From NCBI GenBank assembly GCA_016873355.1, contig VGXK01000099.1, positions 1 through 7,290 on the forward strand: a stretch of DNA of 7,290 bases. The letters are read 5' to 3'. The DNA is from Phycisphaerae bacterium. Its GTDB lineage: Bacteria; Planctomycetota; Phycisphaerae; Phycisphaerales; SM1A02. The position numbers and the translations under genes are program-made. The notes beneath the pieces were generated by a model. The model did not search any database. It was given only the letters and a program-made list of their open reading frames with translations, and had not been told where the DNA came from. Shown piece by piece: positions 1 to 5,583 of the stretch (its first letter is position 1; every line of letters starts with the position of its first letter).

Positions 1-912
1 GGGCCGCGCCGCCGTCGCCGCGTTCGTCGCCTCGGCCGAGTTCGCCGCCGTCGGCTCGCTCGTTCCCGCCGCCGCGCCGGTCGCGGCCCCTTCCGCCGCC
101 GTCGCGCCATCCAGGACCACCTCCGGCATCAGCTCGCCCCCGCCTTCGCGCGAGATCACGATCGGGTCGACCGCTCGCTCCACCACGAGCCGCTCGATGG
201 TGCGCTGCTCCGAGTCGACGCTGATCGAAAGCCCCTCGCCCTTGAACGCGATCGTGGTGCGCTCGAGCACGCCATCGCGCCTCTGCTCCTGATGCGCCGT
301 GAGCTCGACCGCATGGTCGCATCGGATCTCTCCGAGCACCTCGTCGAACTGCGCCTCCTCCGCCAGGATCACCATCATCGGTTCGATCGTCGGCTCGTCG
401 CCGTCGAAGCGGATCTTCTCCCCCTCCGGCGCGCGGTACGCGCGGATCTCCACGTTCCCCTCGAGCCGCCCCGCCTGGAGCGCCCGCTTCGGAATCCGTG
501 CGCGGCCGCGATCGGCCTGCATGGTGATCACGCGATCCTCGCCCGAGTACATCACCGCGTGGGGACGCTCCATGCGCACCCATCGATCGGGCTCGGGATC
601 GATGCGCTGCGCGCGGTAGCGCTGCTGCAATCGACCCTGCTCGTCCGCCACCTGCACCCACGCGCCCGCCTCGAGCGCCACCCGCTCCTGATCGAGCGAC
701 GTCGACGTCCGCTTCGTCTCCTCCTCCGAGAGCGGCGCGGGCGATACGACGTCGACCGCATCGACGATGCGCTTCGGTCGACGGCGCCCCGCCGAGTCGC
801 CCTCCCAGAAGAGCGCCGCCGCCAGCAGCGCCGCCGCCGCGCCCGCCGCCAGCCCCACGAAGACGCCGGGGTGCGCGGCAATGAACGAAGCCTGATGCGT
901 TCGACCGCTCAT
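1..912 (-). CDS. lptC: LptC-like LPS export protein (partial, C-terminus cut by window edge)
   Basis: This reading frame is open through the left edge, with 304 codons visible and no stop. It begins with a short basic/polar stretch, then a hydrophobic anchor at about residues 16-35 (GVFVGLAAGAAAALLAALFW), and then a soluble beta-rich region to about residue 265. That region includes 'GRLEGNVEIRAY' and, later, 'GEGLSISVD' followed by 'TIERLVV'. One N-terminal anchor plus a repetitive beta fold is the architecture of LptC, which passes LPS from the LptB2FG transporter to LptA in the periplasm. The Ala/Thr/Glu-rich tail after about residue 268 is low complexity. The gene lies 27 bp downstream of kdsC on the same strand, which supports an LPS role. 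The start is uncertain: the ATG at 912 sits 16 nt after an AGGAG, while an in-frame GTG at 924 sits 4 nt after it. An LptA/OstA-like protein is the main alternative. The family call rests on architecture and context, not on a signature residue. Confidence 0.66.
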   Translation of the reverse strand, partial: MSGRTHQASFIAAHPGVFVGLAAGAAAALLAAALFWEGDSAGRRRPKRIVDAVDVVSPAPLSEEETKRTSTSLDQERVALEAGAWVQVADEQGRLQQRYRAQRIDPEPDRWVRMERPHAVMYSGEDRVITMQADRGRARIPKRALQAGRLEGNVEIRAYRAPEGEKIRFDGDEPTIEPMMVILAEEAQFDEVLGEIRCDHAVELTAHQEQRRDGVLERTTIAFKGEGLSISVDSEQRTIERLVVERAVDPIVISREGGGELMPEVVLDGATAAEGAATGAAAGTSEPTAANSAEATNAATAARP

Positions 913-928
913 GATCGCGACCACTTCA

Positions 929-933
929 CTCCT
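929..933 (-). promoter_or_regulatory. Shine-Dalgarno AGGAG upstream of the lptC-like gene
   Basis: AGGAG on the minus strand lies in the 27-bp gap after the kdsC stop. It is 4 nt before an in-frame GTG (924-922) and 16 nt before the ATG (912-910). Neither spacing is ideal, so the site leaves the start open: GTG would add four residues to the N-terminus. Confidence 0.45.
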
Positions 934-939
934 GCGGGA

Positions 940-1449
940 TCATTCGTAGCGCCGGAGCACTTCCGGCCATCGACCCGACGCCTTGAGCAGATGCTCGATC
1001 GCGTCGCGCACGGCGCCGTGGCCTCCGGGCCGACGGGTCACGTACCGGGCGACCGCTCGAACCTCCTCGACCGCGTCGGGCACCGCGACAGGGTACCCGC
1101 ACACGCGCAGCAACGGCAGATCCGGCAGGTCGTCCCCGATCATCGCCGTCTCGTCGGCCCTCAGCGCGAGCGTGCGGGCGATCGATTGGAACGCGTCCAC
1201 CTTGTCGCGAGCGCCGGCGATGACGATTCGAATGCCGAGCTCCTCGAGTCGATGCCGCAGCGCCAGTCCCTGGCGCCCCGTGATCACCGCGATCTCGAGT
1301 CCGAGCGAGCGCCAGATCGCGAGTCCCGCGCCGTCGTGCACGTGGAAGCGCTTCGTCTCGTGGCCCTGGTCGTCGATGCGGATTCCGCCGTCGGTGAGCA
1401 CGCCGTCGACGTCGAGGCAGAGAAGCCGCACGCGAGCGGGGTCGCTCAT
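940..1449 (-). CDS. kdsC: 3-deoxy-D-manno-octulosonate 8-phosphate phosphatase KdsC
   Basis: A cytoplasmic HAD-superfamily phosphatase that hydrolyses Kdo-8-phosphate to Kdo and phosphate, the step before CMP-Kdo formation in LPS inner-core synthesis. The 169 residues match the usual KdsC size, the compact type without a cap domain. Motif I is 'LDVDGVLTDG', with the nucleophile D13 and acid/base D15. The KdsC-typical 'FHVHDGAGL' lies at 35-43. Motif II is 'ITGR' with T57, the motif III lysine is K83 in 'RDKVDAF', and motif IV is 'IGDDLPD' with D106/D107 for Mg2+. The ATG at 1449 puts the first beta strand immediately after the N-terminus, as in the family. There is no strong Shine-Dalgarno site. 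It heads a minus-strand unit with the lptC-like gene and diverges from the mgtE-like gene. Related HAD enzymes (e.g. sialic-acid or heptose phosphatases) are less likely, because the HDGAGL stretch and the LPS neighbour both fit KdsC. Confidence 0.93.
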   Translation of the reverse strand: MSDPARVRLLCLDVDGVLTDGGIRIDDQGHETKRFHVHDGAGLAIWRSLGLEIAVITGRQGLALRHRLEELGIRIVIAGARDKVDAFQSIARTLALRADETAMIGDDLPDLPLLRVCGYPVAVPDAVEEVRAVARYVTRRPGGHGAVRDAIEHLLKASGRWPEVLRRYE

Positions 1450-1547
1450 CGTGGTGAGCCTACCGATCCGGCACGAAGCGCTCGGCGCACTCGCGGGCTT
1501 CGCGAGTGCGCTCGACGCGCCGCACCCGCCGCTATCCTCACGCCGCG
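1450..1547. promoter_or_regulatory. Divergent promoter region between kdsC and the mgtE-like gene
   Basis: This is the 98-bp gap between two divergent starts, so it should hold promoters for both. A TAnnnT-type -10 candidate lies near each start. For kdsC it is TAGGCT on the minus strand at 1462-1457, 7 nt before the ATG. For the mgtE-like gene it is TATCCT at 1533-1538, 9 nt before the GTG. No good -35 hexamer stands at 17 bp from either; TCGACG at 1512-1517 is the nearest, with a 15-bp spacer. An inverted repeat fills the middle. If the -10 calls are right, both mRNAs would be leaderless or nearly so. The existence of promoters is inferred from gene arrangement; the hexamers are weak. Confidence 0.4.
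1485..1511. repeat. Perfect inverted repeat, 11-bp arms, 5-bp spacer
   Basis: The arms GCGCACTCGCG (1485-1495) and CGCGAGTGCGC (1501-1511) are exact reverse complements separated by GGCTT. The centre at 1498 coincides with the midpoint of the divergent gap, and the repeat lies about 21-22 bp from each candidate -10 hexamer, next to where the two -35 regions would be. That placement suits an operator for a dimeric regulator acting on both genes. Transcribed from further upstream it could also fold as a very stable hairpin. The pairing is seen directly; the operator role is inference. Confidence 0.7.
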
Positions 1548-2573
1548 GTGGACACCACGTTCGACCTCGACCAGCCCGTCGTCCAGTTGATGACGGCGAT
1601 GCAGACCGCCGTCGGCGCCGACCAGACGATCCGCGAGGCGATCGAGTCGCTGCGGCAGCGAGCCGGATCGATCACGGGCGTGCTGCTCTACGCCTACGTG
1701 GTCGACGACGCCGACCGCCTCGTCGGATTCCTCTCGGTGCGCCGCCTGCTGCTCTCGTCCCCCGACGCGAAGTGCCGCGACATGATGATCCGCCAGACCG
1801 TCTCGGTGCGCTTCGACGCGCCGCTTCGCACTGCCTTCGAGATCTTCTCGCGCCAACGCCTGCTCGCGCTGCCGGTGACGGACGACGAAGGCCGGCTGCT
1901 CGGCACGATCGGCATCCAGACCTACACGGAAGGCGCCGCCGAACTCGCGGAGCAGCGCCAGGCGGACGAGCTCTTTCAGCGCATCGGCATGAGCGTGGAG
2001 CAGGCCCGCCTGGGCGGCTCCGTGCGCGGCTTCGTGCTGCGCATGCCCTGGCTCTCCTGCAACATCGTGGGCGGCATCGCCTGCGCCGTGATCGCCAGCC
2101 TCTTCGAGCAGACCACGACCGCGATCGTGGCGCTCGTCTTCTTCCTGCCGCTCATCCTCACGCTCGGCGAGGCCGTGGCGATCCAGGCACATACGATCGC
2201 GATGCCGCTCGTCGAGCAGTCGCCTCGGCAATGGCCGCCGTTCCTGCGGCGCCTTCGCATCGAGTTCTCGAGCGCGGCGCTGCTCGGGATCGCGTGCGGC
2301 GTGATCGCGGCCGGCGCGGCGCTCTGCTTCGGCCCGAACGAGCAGCGCACCACGATGGCGCTCATCATGCTCTGCTCGACCGTCTTCGGAATGGTGGCCT
2401 CCGCCATGGCGGGCACGCTCGTGCCGATGGTGCTGCGGCAACTGCACCTCGACCCGAAGCTCGCCGCCGGCCCCGTTTCGCTCGTCGTCGCCGACGTGAT
2501 GAACACCCTCGGCTATCTCGCGCTCGCCGCGATCTTCCTCGACGCGAATCTCAGCTCGCCGCCGACGCCGTGA
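1548..2573 (+). CDS. MgtE-like magnesium transporter lacking the N-terminal domain
   Basis: A predicted inner-membrane Mg2+ channel/transporter of the MgtE/SLC41 family. From the GTG at 1548 it has 341 residues: a CBS pair (about 14-72 and 76-133, with 'YAYVVDDADRLVGFLSVRRLL' and 'LALPVTDDEGRLLGTIG'), a connecting helix (about 140-163), and five membrane segments (about 169-187, 191-214, 240-261, 269-296, 311-331). The last segment keeps the family acidic residue in 'VVADVMN' (D316), a position implicated in Mg2+ binding in MgtE. Canonical MgtE has about 450 residues; the N-terminal superhelical sensor domain is missing. The usual GGN-type pore motif reads 'GEAVAIQAHT' (G207-T216). I prefer GTG 1548 over the in-frame GTG at 1506, because the latter adds an Arg-rich leader and begins inside the inverted repeat. 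Selectivity for Mg2+ over another divalent ion is not established here. The 3' end overlaps the convergent protease gene. Confidence 0.85.
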   Translation: MDTTFDLDQPVVQLMTAMQTAVGADQTIREAIESLRQRAGSITGVLLYAYVVDDADRLVGFLSVRRLLLSSPDAKCRDMMIRQTVSVRFDAPLRTAFEIFSRQRLLALPVTDDEGRLLGTIGIQTYTEGAAELAEQRQADELFQRIGMSVEQARLGGSVRGFVLRMPWLSCNIVGGIACAVIASLFEQTTTAIVALVFFLPLILTLGEAVAIQAHTIAMPLVEQSPRQWPPFLRRLRIEFSSAALLGIACGVIAAGAALCFGPNEQRTTMALIMLCSTVFGMVASAMAGTLVPMVLRQLHLDPKLAAGPVSLVVADVMNTLGYLALAAIFLDANLSSPPTP

Positions 2574-3381
2574 CGAGCGGCGGCAGCACGACCCAGAGGT
2601 CGTAGGCCGCGTGCGAGCCGACCGCGATTCCGAAGCCCCGCACCACGAGCAGCACGCCCCACCAGCACCCGGCGCCGAAGAGGAAGAGCGCCTCGTGGAG
2701 CGCGAAGCCCTCCGCGCGGAAGACCGGGTGATGCAGCGAGAACGCGAGCGCCGCGAGGATGACCGCGAGCGTCACCGCGCCGCGCTCGCCGAGCGGCGTG
2801 AGCCGCTTGAGCAGCGAGTGCAGCAGCGAGACGAGCATGAGCCGGAAGACGAACTCCTCGTAGAGGCCGGCGCCGATCGCCATCGAGATGCGCCCCGGAA
2901 CGGAGAGGCGCTCGATCAGCGAATCGCCCGCGGTCGCCGGAATCAGCGCCGTGAGCCAGCCGAGCAGCACCACGGGAATCGCCGTCGCGATCGACTCGAT
3001 CGCCATCGCCGCCACCGTCGGCAGGTGCAGCGACCACGGTCGCCTCGAGAGCACCTGCCACGCCAGCAGCACCGCCACCACGGCAAGCGCCGGCAGCGAC
3101 ATGGCCGGCAGCAGCAGATGGTCGCCGCGAATGCCGACCCAGTGGAAGAACTGAAGCAGCGTCGAATGCGCGCGGTTCGTGACCACGAGCTCCTGCTGCC
3201 GCAGCGCTCCGAGCAGTCCGATCTCATAGAAGAGAATCAGCGGCGCCAGGAGCGCGAGGATCTCGAGCGGACGGCGCGAACGATCGAAGTACCGGTCGGC
3301 CTCGCCGATCGGCGCGCCCGCTCCCGCGGCGCGATTCGACCCGTTCCTTCGCTTCGATCCCCCGGACGCTCCCTCGGACAC
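2551..3381 (-). CDS. CPBP-family intramembrane metalloprotease
   Basis: A polytopic membrane protein of the CPBP/CAAX-protease (Abi, PF02517-type) family. From the GTG at 3381 it has 276 residues and about seven hydrophobic segments (around 39-58, 88-111, 121-147, 165-188, 203-217, 229-247, 248-270). The three catalytic motifs are present in order: EExxxR in 'YEEFVFR' (E175, E176, R180), FxxxH in 'FSLHH' (F214, H218), and HxxxD in 'HAAYD' (H257, D261). These residues form the glutamate/histidine active site of the family; the bacterial substrate is unknown. The open frame reaches a GTG at 3447, but that start would overlap rpsT by 17 bp, has no spaced ribosome site and would code an Arg/Gly/Ala-rich leader with atypical codons. 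GTG 3381 follows GGGGGAG by 11 nt. It is probably co-transcribed from rpsT, with a strong hairpin in between. The 3' end overlaps the mgtE-like gene by 23 bp. Confidence 0.87.
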   Translation of the reverse strand: MSEGASGGSKRRNGSNRAAGAGAPIGEADRYFDRSRRPLEILALLAPLILFYEIGLLGALRQQELVVTNRAHSTLLQFFHWVGIRGDHLLLPAMSLPALAVVAVLLAWQVLSRRPWSLHLPTVAAMAIESIATAIPVVLLGWLTALIPATAGDSLIERLSVPGRISMAIGAGLYEEFVFRLMLVSLLHSLLKRLTPLGERGAVTLAVILAALAFSLHHPVFRAEGFALHEALFLFGAGCWWGVLLVVRGFGIAVGSHAAYDLWVVLPPLVTASAAS

Positions 3382-3397
3382 CGTTCCGGAAGCTCCC

Positions 3398-3427
3398 CCG
3401 GCGCCCGCTCCCGCGCGGGAGCGCCGG
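3398..3427 (-). terminator. Strong GC hairpin after rpsT, without a U tract (attenuator or processing site)
   Basis: On the minus strand, 7 nt after the rpsT stop, the palindrome CGCTCCCGCGCGGGAGCG (3423-3406) gives 9-bp arms. It is flanked by CCGG (3427-3424) and CCGG (3401-3398), which can extend the stem past a 4-nt bulge. G residues rather than T residues follow, so it is not a standard intrinsic terminator. Its base touches the GGGGGAG proposed for the next gene, so it could limit read-through or hide that ribosome site. The structure is clear; the function is a guess. Confidence 0.45.
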
Positions 3428-3430
3428 CGT

Positions 3431-3712
3431 TCAGCTCTTGGCGCCACCCTGCCGCAGCGCCGCCAGGCGCTTGGAAAGGCGGCTCTTGCGTCGACTCGCC
3501 GTGTTGCGATGCATCGTGCTCGTGCTCGCGGCCTTGTCGAGCGCGGACGCGGTCTTGCGGAACTCCGTCTCCGCCGCCTGAAGGTCGCGATCGTGCACGG
3601 CCTTCAGGAAGGCCTTGACCTGCTCCTTCACGGTGCGACGACGCCAATTATTGAGCGCGTTGCGCTTGGCGCTCTGACGGACCCGCTTCCTGGCCGACTC
3701 GGTGTTTGGCAC
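3431..3712 (-). CDS. rpsT: 30S ribosomal protein S20
   Basis: A 93-residue, highly basic helical protein that binds 16S rRNA in the body of the small subunit and helps early 30S assembly. The N-terminus 'PNTESARKRVRQSAKRNALN' is the typical S20 opening, and the C-terminal half has the conserved 'TMHRNTASRRKSRLSKRL' helix that packs on rRNA. Length fits the family (about 85-95 residues). The frame stays open far upstream through the antisense of the ATPase gene, so the start must be chosen: GTG at 3712 is preceded by GAGGA with 5 nt spacing and yields the canonical N-terminus, while any earlier start would add foreign sequence. It is transcribed divergently from the ATPase gene and is followed on the same strand by the CPBP protease gene, a neighbour with no obvious functional link. 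Confidence 0.96.
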   Translation of the reverse strand: MPNTESARKRVRQSAKRNALNNWRRRTVKEQVKAFLKAVHDRDLQAAETEFRKTASALDKAASTSTMHRNTASRRKSRLSKRLAALRQGGAKS

Positions 3713-3717
3713 TCGAT

Positions 3718-3722
3718 TCCTC
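3718..3722 (-). promoter_or_regulatory. rpsT ribosome binding site (GAGGA)
   Basis: GAGGA on the minus strand lies 5 nt before the GTG at 3712. It is one of the few clear Shine-Dalgarno sites in the window and decides the S20 start within a much longer open frame. Confidence 0.75.
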
Positions 3723-3738
3723 GCTGGTAGAACGGGGC

Positions 3739-3767
3739 ATTGTGGCAGACCTCCAACGGCTCTGCAA
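3739..3767 (-). promoter_or_regulatory. Candidate rpsT promoter (TTGCAG - 17 bp - CACAAT)
   Basis: On the minus strand TTGCAG (3767-3762) and CACAAT (3744-3739) are separated by exactly 17 bp. CACAAT matches 4 of 6 positions of the -10 consensus and TTGCAG matches 3 of 6 of the -35. Initiation about 6-8 nt downstream would give a leader of roughly 20 nt containing the GAGGA site. It is a plausible sigma-70-type promoter, chosen by eye. Confidence 0.4.
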
Positions 3768-3823
3768 GCGGGCGGGACCTCCACCGTTGATGCGGACGCG
3801 GGGACGATCGCACCGATAGCACT

Positions 3824-3832
3824 TCCTAGGAT
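3824..3832 (+). promoter_or_regulatory. Candidate -10 region of the GspE/PilB-type gene
   Basis: TAGGAT at 3827-3832 lies 12 nt before the ATG at 3845, inside the 8-bp palindrome TCCTAGGA (3824-3831). No -35 stands at a suitable distance (TTGATG at 3787-3792 is too far), and no well-spaced Shine-Dalgarno site is present. The resemblance to the hexamers before kdsC and the mgtE-like gene is the only support. Confidence 0.22.
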
Positions 3833-3844
3833 CGGCGGCGTCGC

Positions 3845-5512
3845 ATGGGCATCGACACCTTCCTCGTTCAACAGGGCCTTCTCACCCAGGAGCAGCTCGC
3901 CGACGCGCTCGTCGAGCAGAAGCGCTCCGGCGAGCGGCTCGACCGCATTCTCGTCCGCCTGGGGCTCGTGGGAAGCGACGACGTGCTCGCCGCGATCGCG
4001 TCGCAGTTCCACCTGCCGATCGTCTCGCTCGACGACGTCGAAGTGGACGACGAGACGCTTCGAATCCTTCCCGCGAAGGTCGTCTTCAAGCTCAATTGCG
4101 CCCCGATCGGCCGCGAGGGTCGCACGCTGCGCGTCGCCACGAGCGACCCGACCGAGCTCGCCGCGCTCGACGAGCTGCGCATGCTGACCGGACTCTCGAT
4201 CGAGCTCGCGCTCGCCGACGAGCGCGATCTTCAGAAGTTCATCCGAGCCCGCTACGGCGTGGCCGGCGACACGCTCGACGCGCTCGCCGGCGAAGCGCCG
4301 ACCGACCTCGAGAGCTCCCCCGCCCTGGGCGACGACGCGGAGCAGGCGCAGGAGGCGAGCGTCATCCGGCTGGTGAACGATCTGCTCGTGGAAGCGATCC
4401 GCGAGCGCGCCACCGACGTGCACGTGGAGCCCTACGAGCAGACGCTCGCCATTCGATATCGAATCGACGGCGTGCTCTCCGAAGCGGGCGTGCCCGCCAC
4501 GATCAACCGCTTCCGCAACGCGATCGTGAGCCGCCTGAAGATCATGGCGAACCTCAACATCGCCGAGAAGCGCAAGCCGCAGGACGGCCGCATCACGCTC
4601 CGTCACAAGGGCCAGGAGTTCGACCTTCGCGTGAGCATCATTCCCATGCTGCACGGCGAAGGCGTGGTGCTGCGAATCCTCTCGAAGACGGCGGTGATGC
4701 TCGGTCTCGACGAGCTCGGCATGCCGCCGGCGATTCTCCAGCGCTGGGACGATCTCATCGCCCGGCCGCACGGCATCCTGCTCGTCACGGGTCCGACCGG
4801 AAGCGGCAAGAGCACCACGCTCTACGCGTCGCTCAAGCGCATCGTGAGCGACGCGGTGAAGGCGATCACGGTCGAGGATCCGGTCGAGTACCAGGTCGCG
4901 GGAGTCAATCAGATCCAGGTGAACCATCAGGTCGGGCTCGACTTCGCGACCGGCCTGCGCTCGATCCTCCGCCACGATCCCGACATCATCATGATCGGCG
5001 AGATCCGCGACCGCGAGACGGCGGAGGCGGCGGTGCAGGCGTCGCTCACGGGACACCTGGTCTTCTCCACGCTGCACACGAACGACTCCTGCGGCGCCAC
5101 CACTCGCTTGCTCGACATGGGCGTCGAGCCGTTCCTCGTGGCCAGCACCGTGGAGGGCGTCATGGCGCAGCGGCTCGTTCGACGGATCTGCGGCGCCTGC
5201 CGCGAGTCGTACGAGCCCGCGCCGGGCGAGATTCCGGCGTCGCTTCGGGTGCCGCCGAAGACGCGGCTGTCCCGAGGGCGAGGCTGCCGCGAGTGCCGGC
5301 AGTCGGGCTACCGCGGCCGCATCGGCGTCTACGAGCTGCTTCGCGTCACCGAGCCGCTTCGGGAGCTCGTGATGCAGCGAGCGAACGCCTCCCGGATCGC
5401 GCAGCACGCGACCGCGAGCGGCGACCTCAATCTGCTGCGAGACGCGGCCATCGAGAAGGTCCTCGAAGGCGTGACGACCCTCGAGGAAGCGGTCCGCAGC
5501 ACGAGCGCTTGA
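3845..5512 (+). CDS. GspE/PilB/MshE-family secretion or pilus assembly ATPase
   Basis: A cytoplasmic hexameric ATPase that powers a type II secretion system or type IV pilus. The 555 residues cover the full family length. Residues 1-140 form the MshEN/GspE N-terminal domain that docks on the inner-membrane platform, and about 141-170 are an acidic linker. The N2 domain contains 'SVIRLVNDLLVEAIRERATD' and 'RYRIDGVL' (about 204-211). The motor domain shows Walker A GPTGSGKST (316-324, K322), an Asp box, Walker B 'DPDIIMIGEIRD' (378-389, E386) and the His box 'GHLVFSTLHTND' (403-414, H411). The Zn-binding tetracysteine is complete: C449/C452 and C481/C484. A retraction ATPase (PilT) is excluded by the N-terminal domain and cysteines. 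No pilin, PilC/GspF or secretin gene lies beside it here, so pilus versus secretion cannot be decided. The stop codon follows at 5513. Confidence 0.94.
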   Translation: MGIDTFLVQQGLLTQEQLADALVEQKRSGERLDRILVRLGLVGSDDVLAAIASQFHLPIVSLDDVEVDDETLRILPAKVVFKLNCAPIGREGRTLRVATSDPTELAALDELRMLTGLSIELALADERDLQKFIRARYGVAGDTLDALAGEAPTDLESSPALGDDAEQAQEASVIRLVNDLLVEAIRERATDVHVEPYEQTLAIRYRIDGVLSEAGVPATINRFRNAIVSRLKIMANLNIAEKRKPQDGRITLRHKGQEFDLRVSIIPMLHGEGVVLRILSKTAVMLGLDELGMPPAILQRWDDLIARPHGILLVTGPTGSGKSTTLYASLKRIVSDAVKAITVEDPVEYQVAGVNQIQVNHQVGLDFATGLRSILRHDPDIIMIGEIRDRETAEAAVQASLTGHLVFSTLHTNDSCGATTRLLDMGVEPFLVASTVEGVMAQRLVRRICGACRESYEPAPGEIPASLRVPPKTRLSRGRGCRECRQSGYRGRIGVYELLRVTEPLRELVMQRANASRIAQHATASGDLNLLRDAAIEKVLEGVTTLEEAVRSTSA

Positions 5513-5570
5513 CGGGCCGCGGGCGTTCACGGACACTTCGCCGTCCCACCGACCGATCTCGGATTCGCAC

Positions 5571-5574
5571 GGAG
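5571..5574 (+). promoter_or_regulatory. Ribosome binding site (GGAG) of the coiled-coil/BRCT-like gene
   Basis: GGAG lies 9 nt before the ATG at 5584. This supports that start, although the same frame is open for some 1.5 kb upstream through the ATPase gene; the hydrophobic anchor begins about ten codons after this ATG. The 71 bp between the ATPase gene and this one show no terminator hairpin with a T tract. Confidence 0.6.
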
Positions 5575-5583
5575 TTTTCCTTC

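Noticed and set aside
1506..1547. Upstream GTG (1506) as the start of the mgtE-like gene
   Set aside because: It begins inside the inverted repeat, adds an Arg-rich 14-residue leader and ignores the -10-like hexamer at 1533-1538.
292..1590. Plus-strand 432-codon open frame across the lptC-like and kdsC genes
   Set aside because: It is antisense to two supported genes and its Arg/His-rich composition is that of a shadow frame; KdsC motifs are unambiguous on the other strand.
983..2605. Plus-strand 540-codon open frame over kdsC and the mgtE-like gene
   Set aside because: It is out of frame with the mgtE-like gene and antisense to kdsC, and its Arg-rich translation has no domain.
3748..3786. 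GACCTCCA repeated at 3748-3755 and 3776-3783 in the rpsT/ATPase gap
   Set aside because: Only 8 bp, two copies, and a 28-bp offset that is not a whole number of helical turns; chance is an adequate explanation.
3431..5536. Minus-strand 701-codon open frame containing S20 at its C-terminal end
   Set aside because: Everything upstream of 3712 is antisense of the ATPase gene and the divergent gap, with an Arg/His/Asp-rich translation typical of GC-rich shadow frames. S20 has its own GTG with a GAGGA site and a canonical N-terminus.
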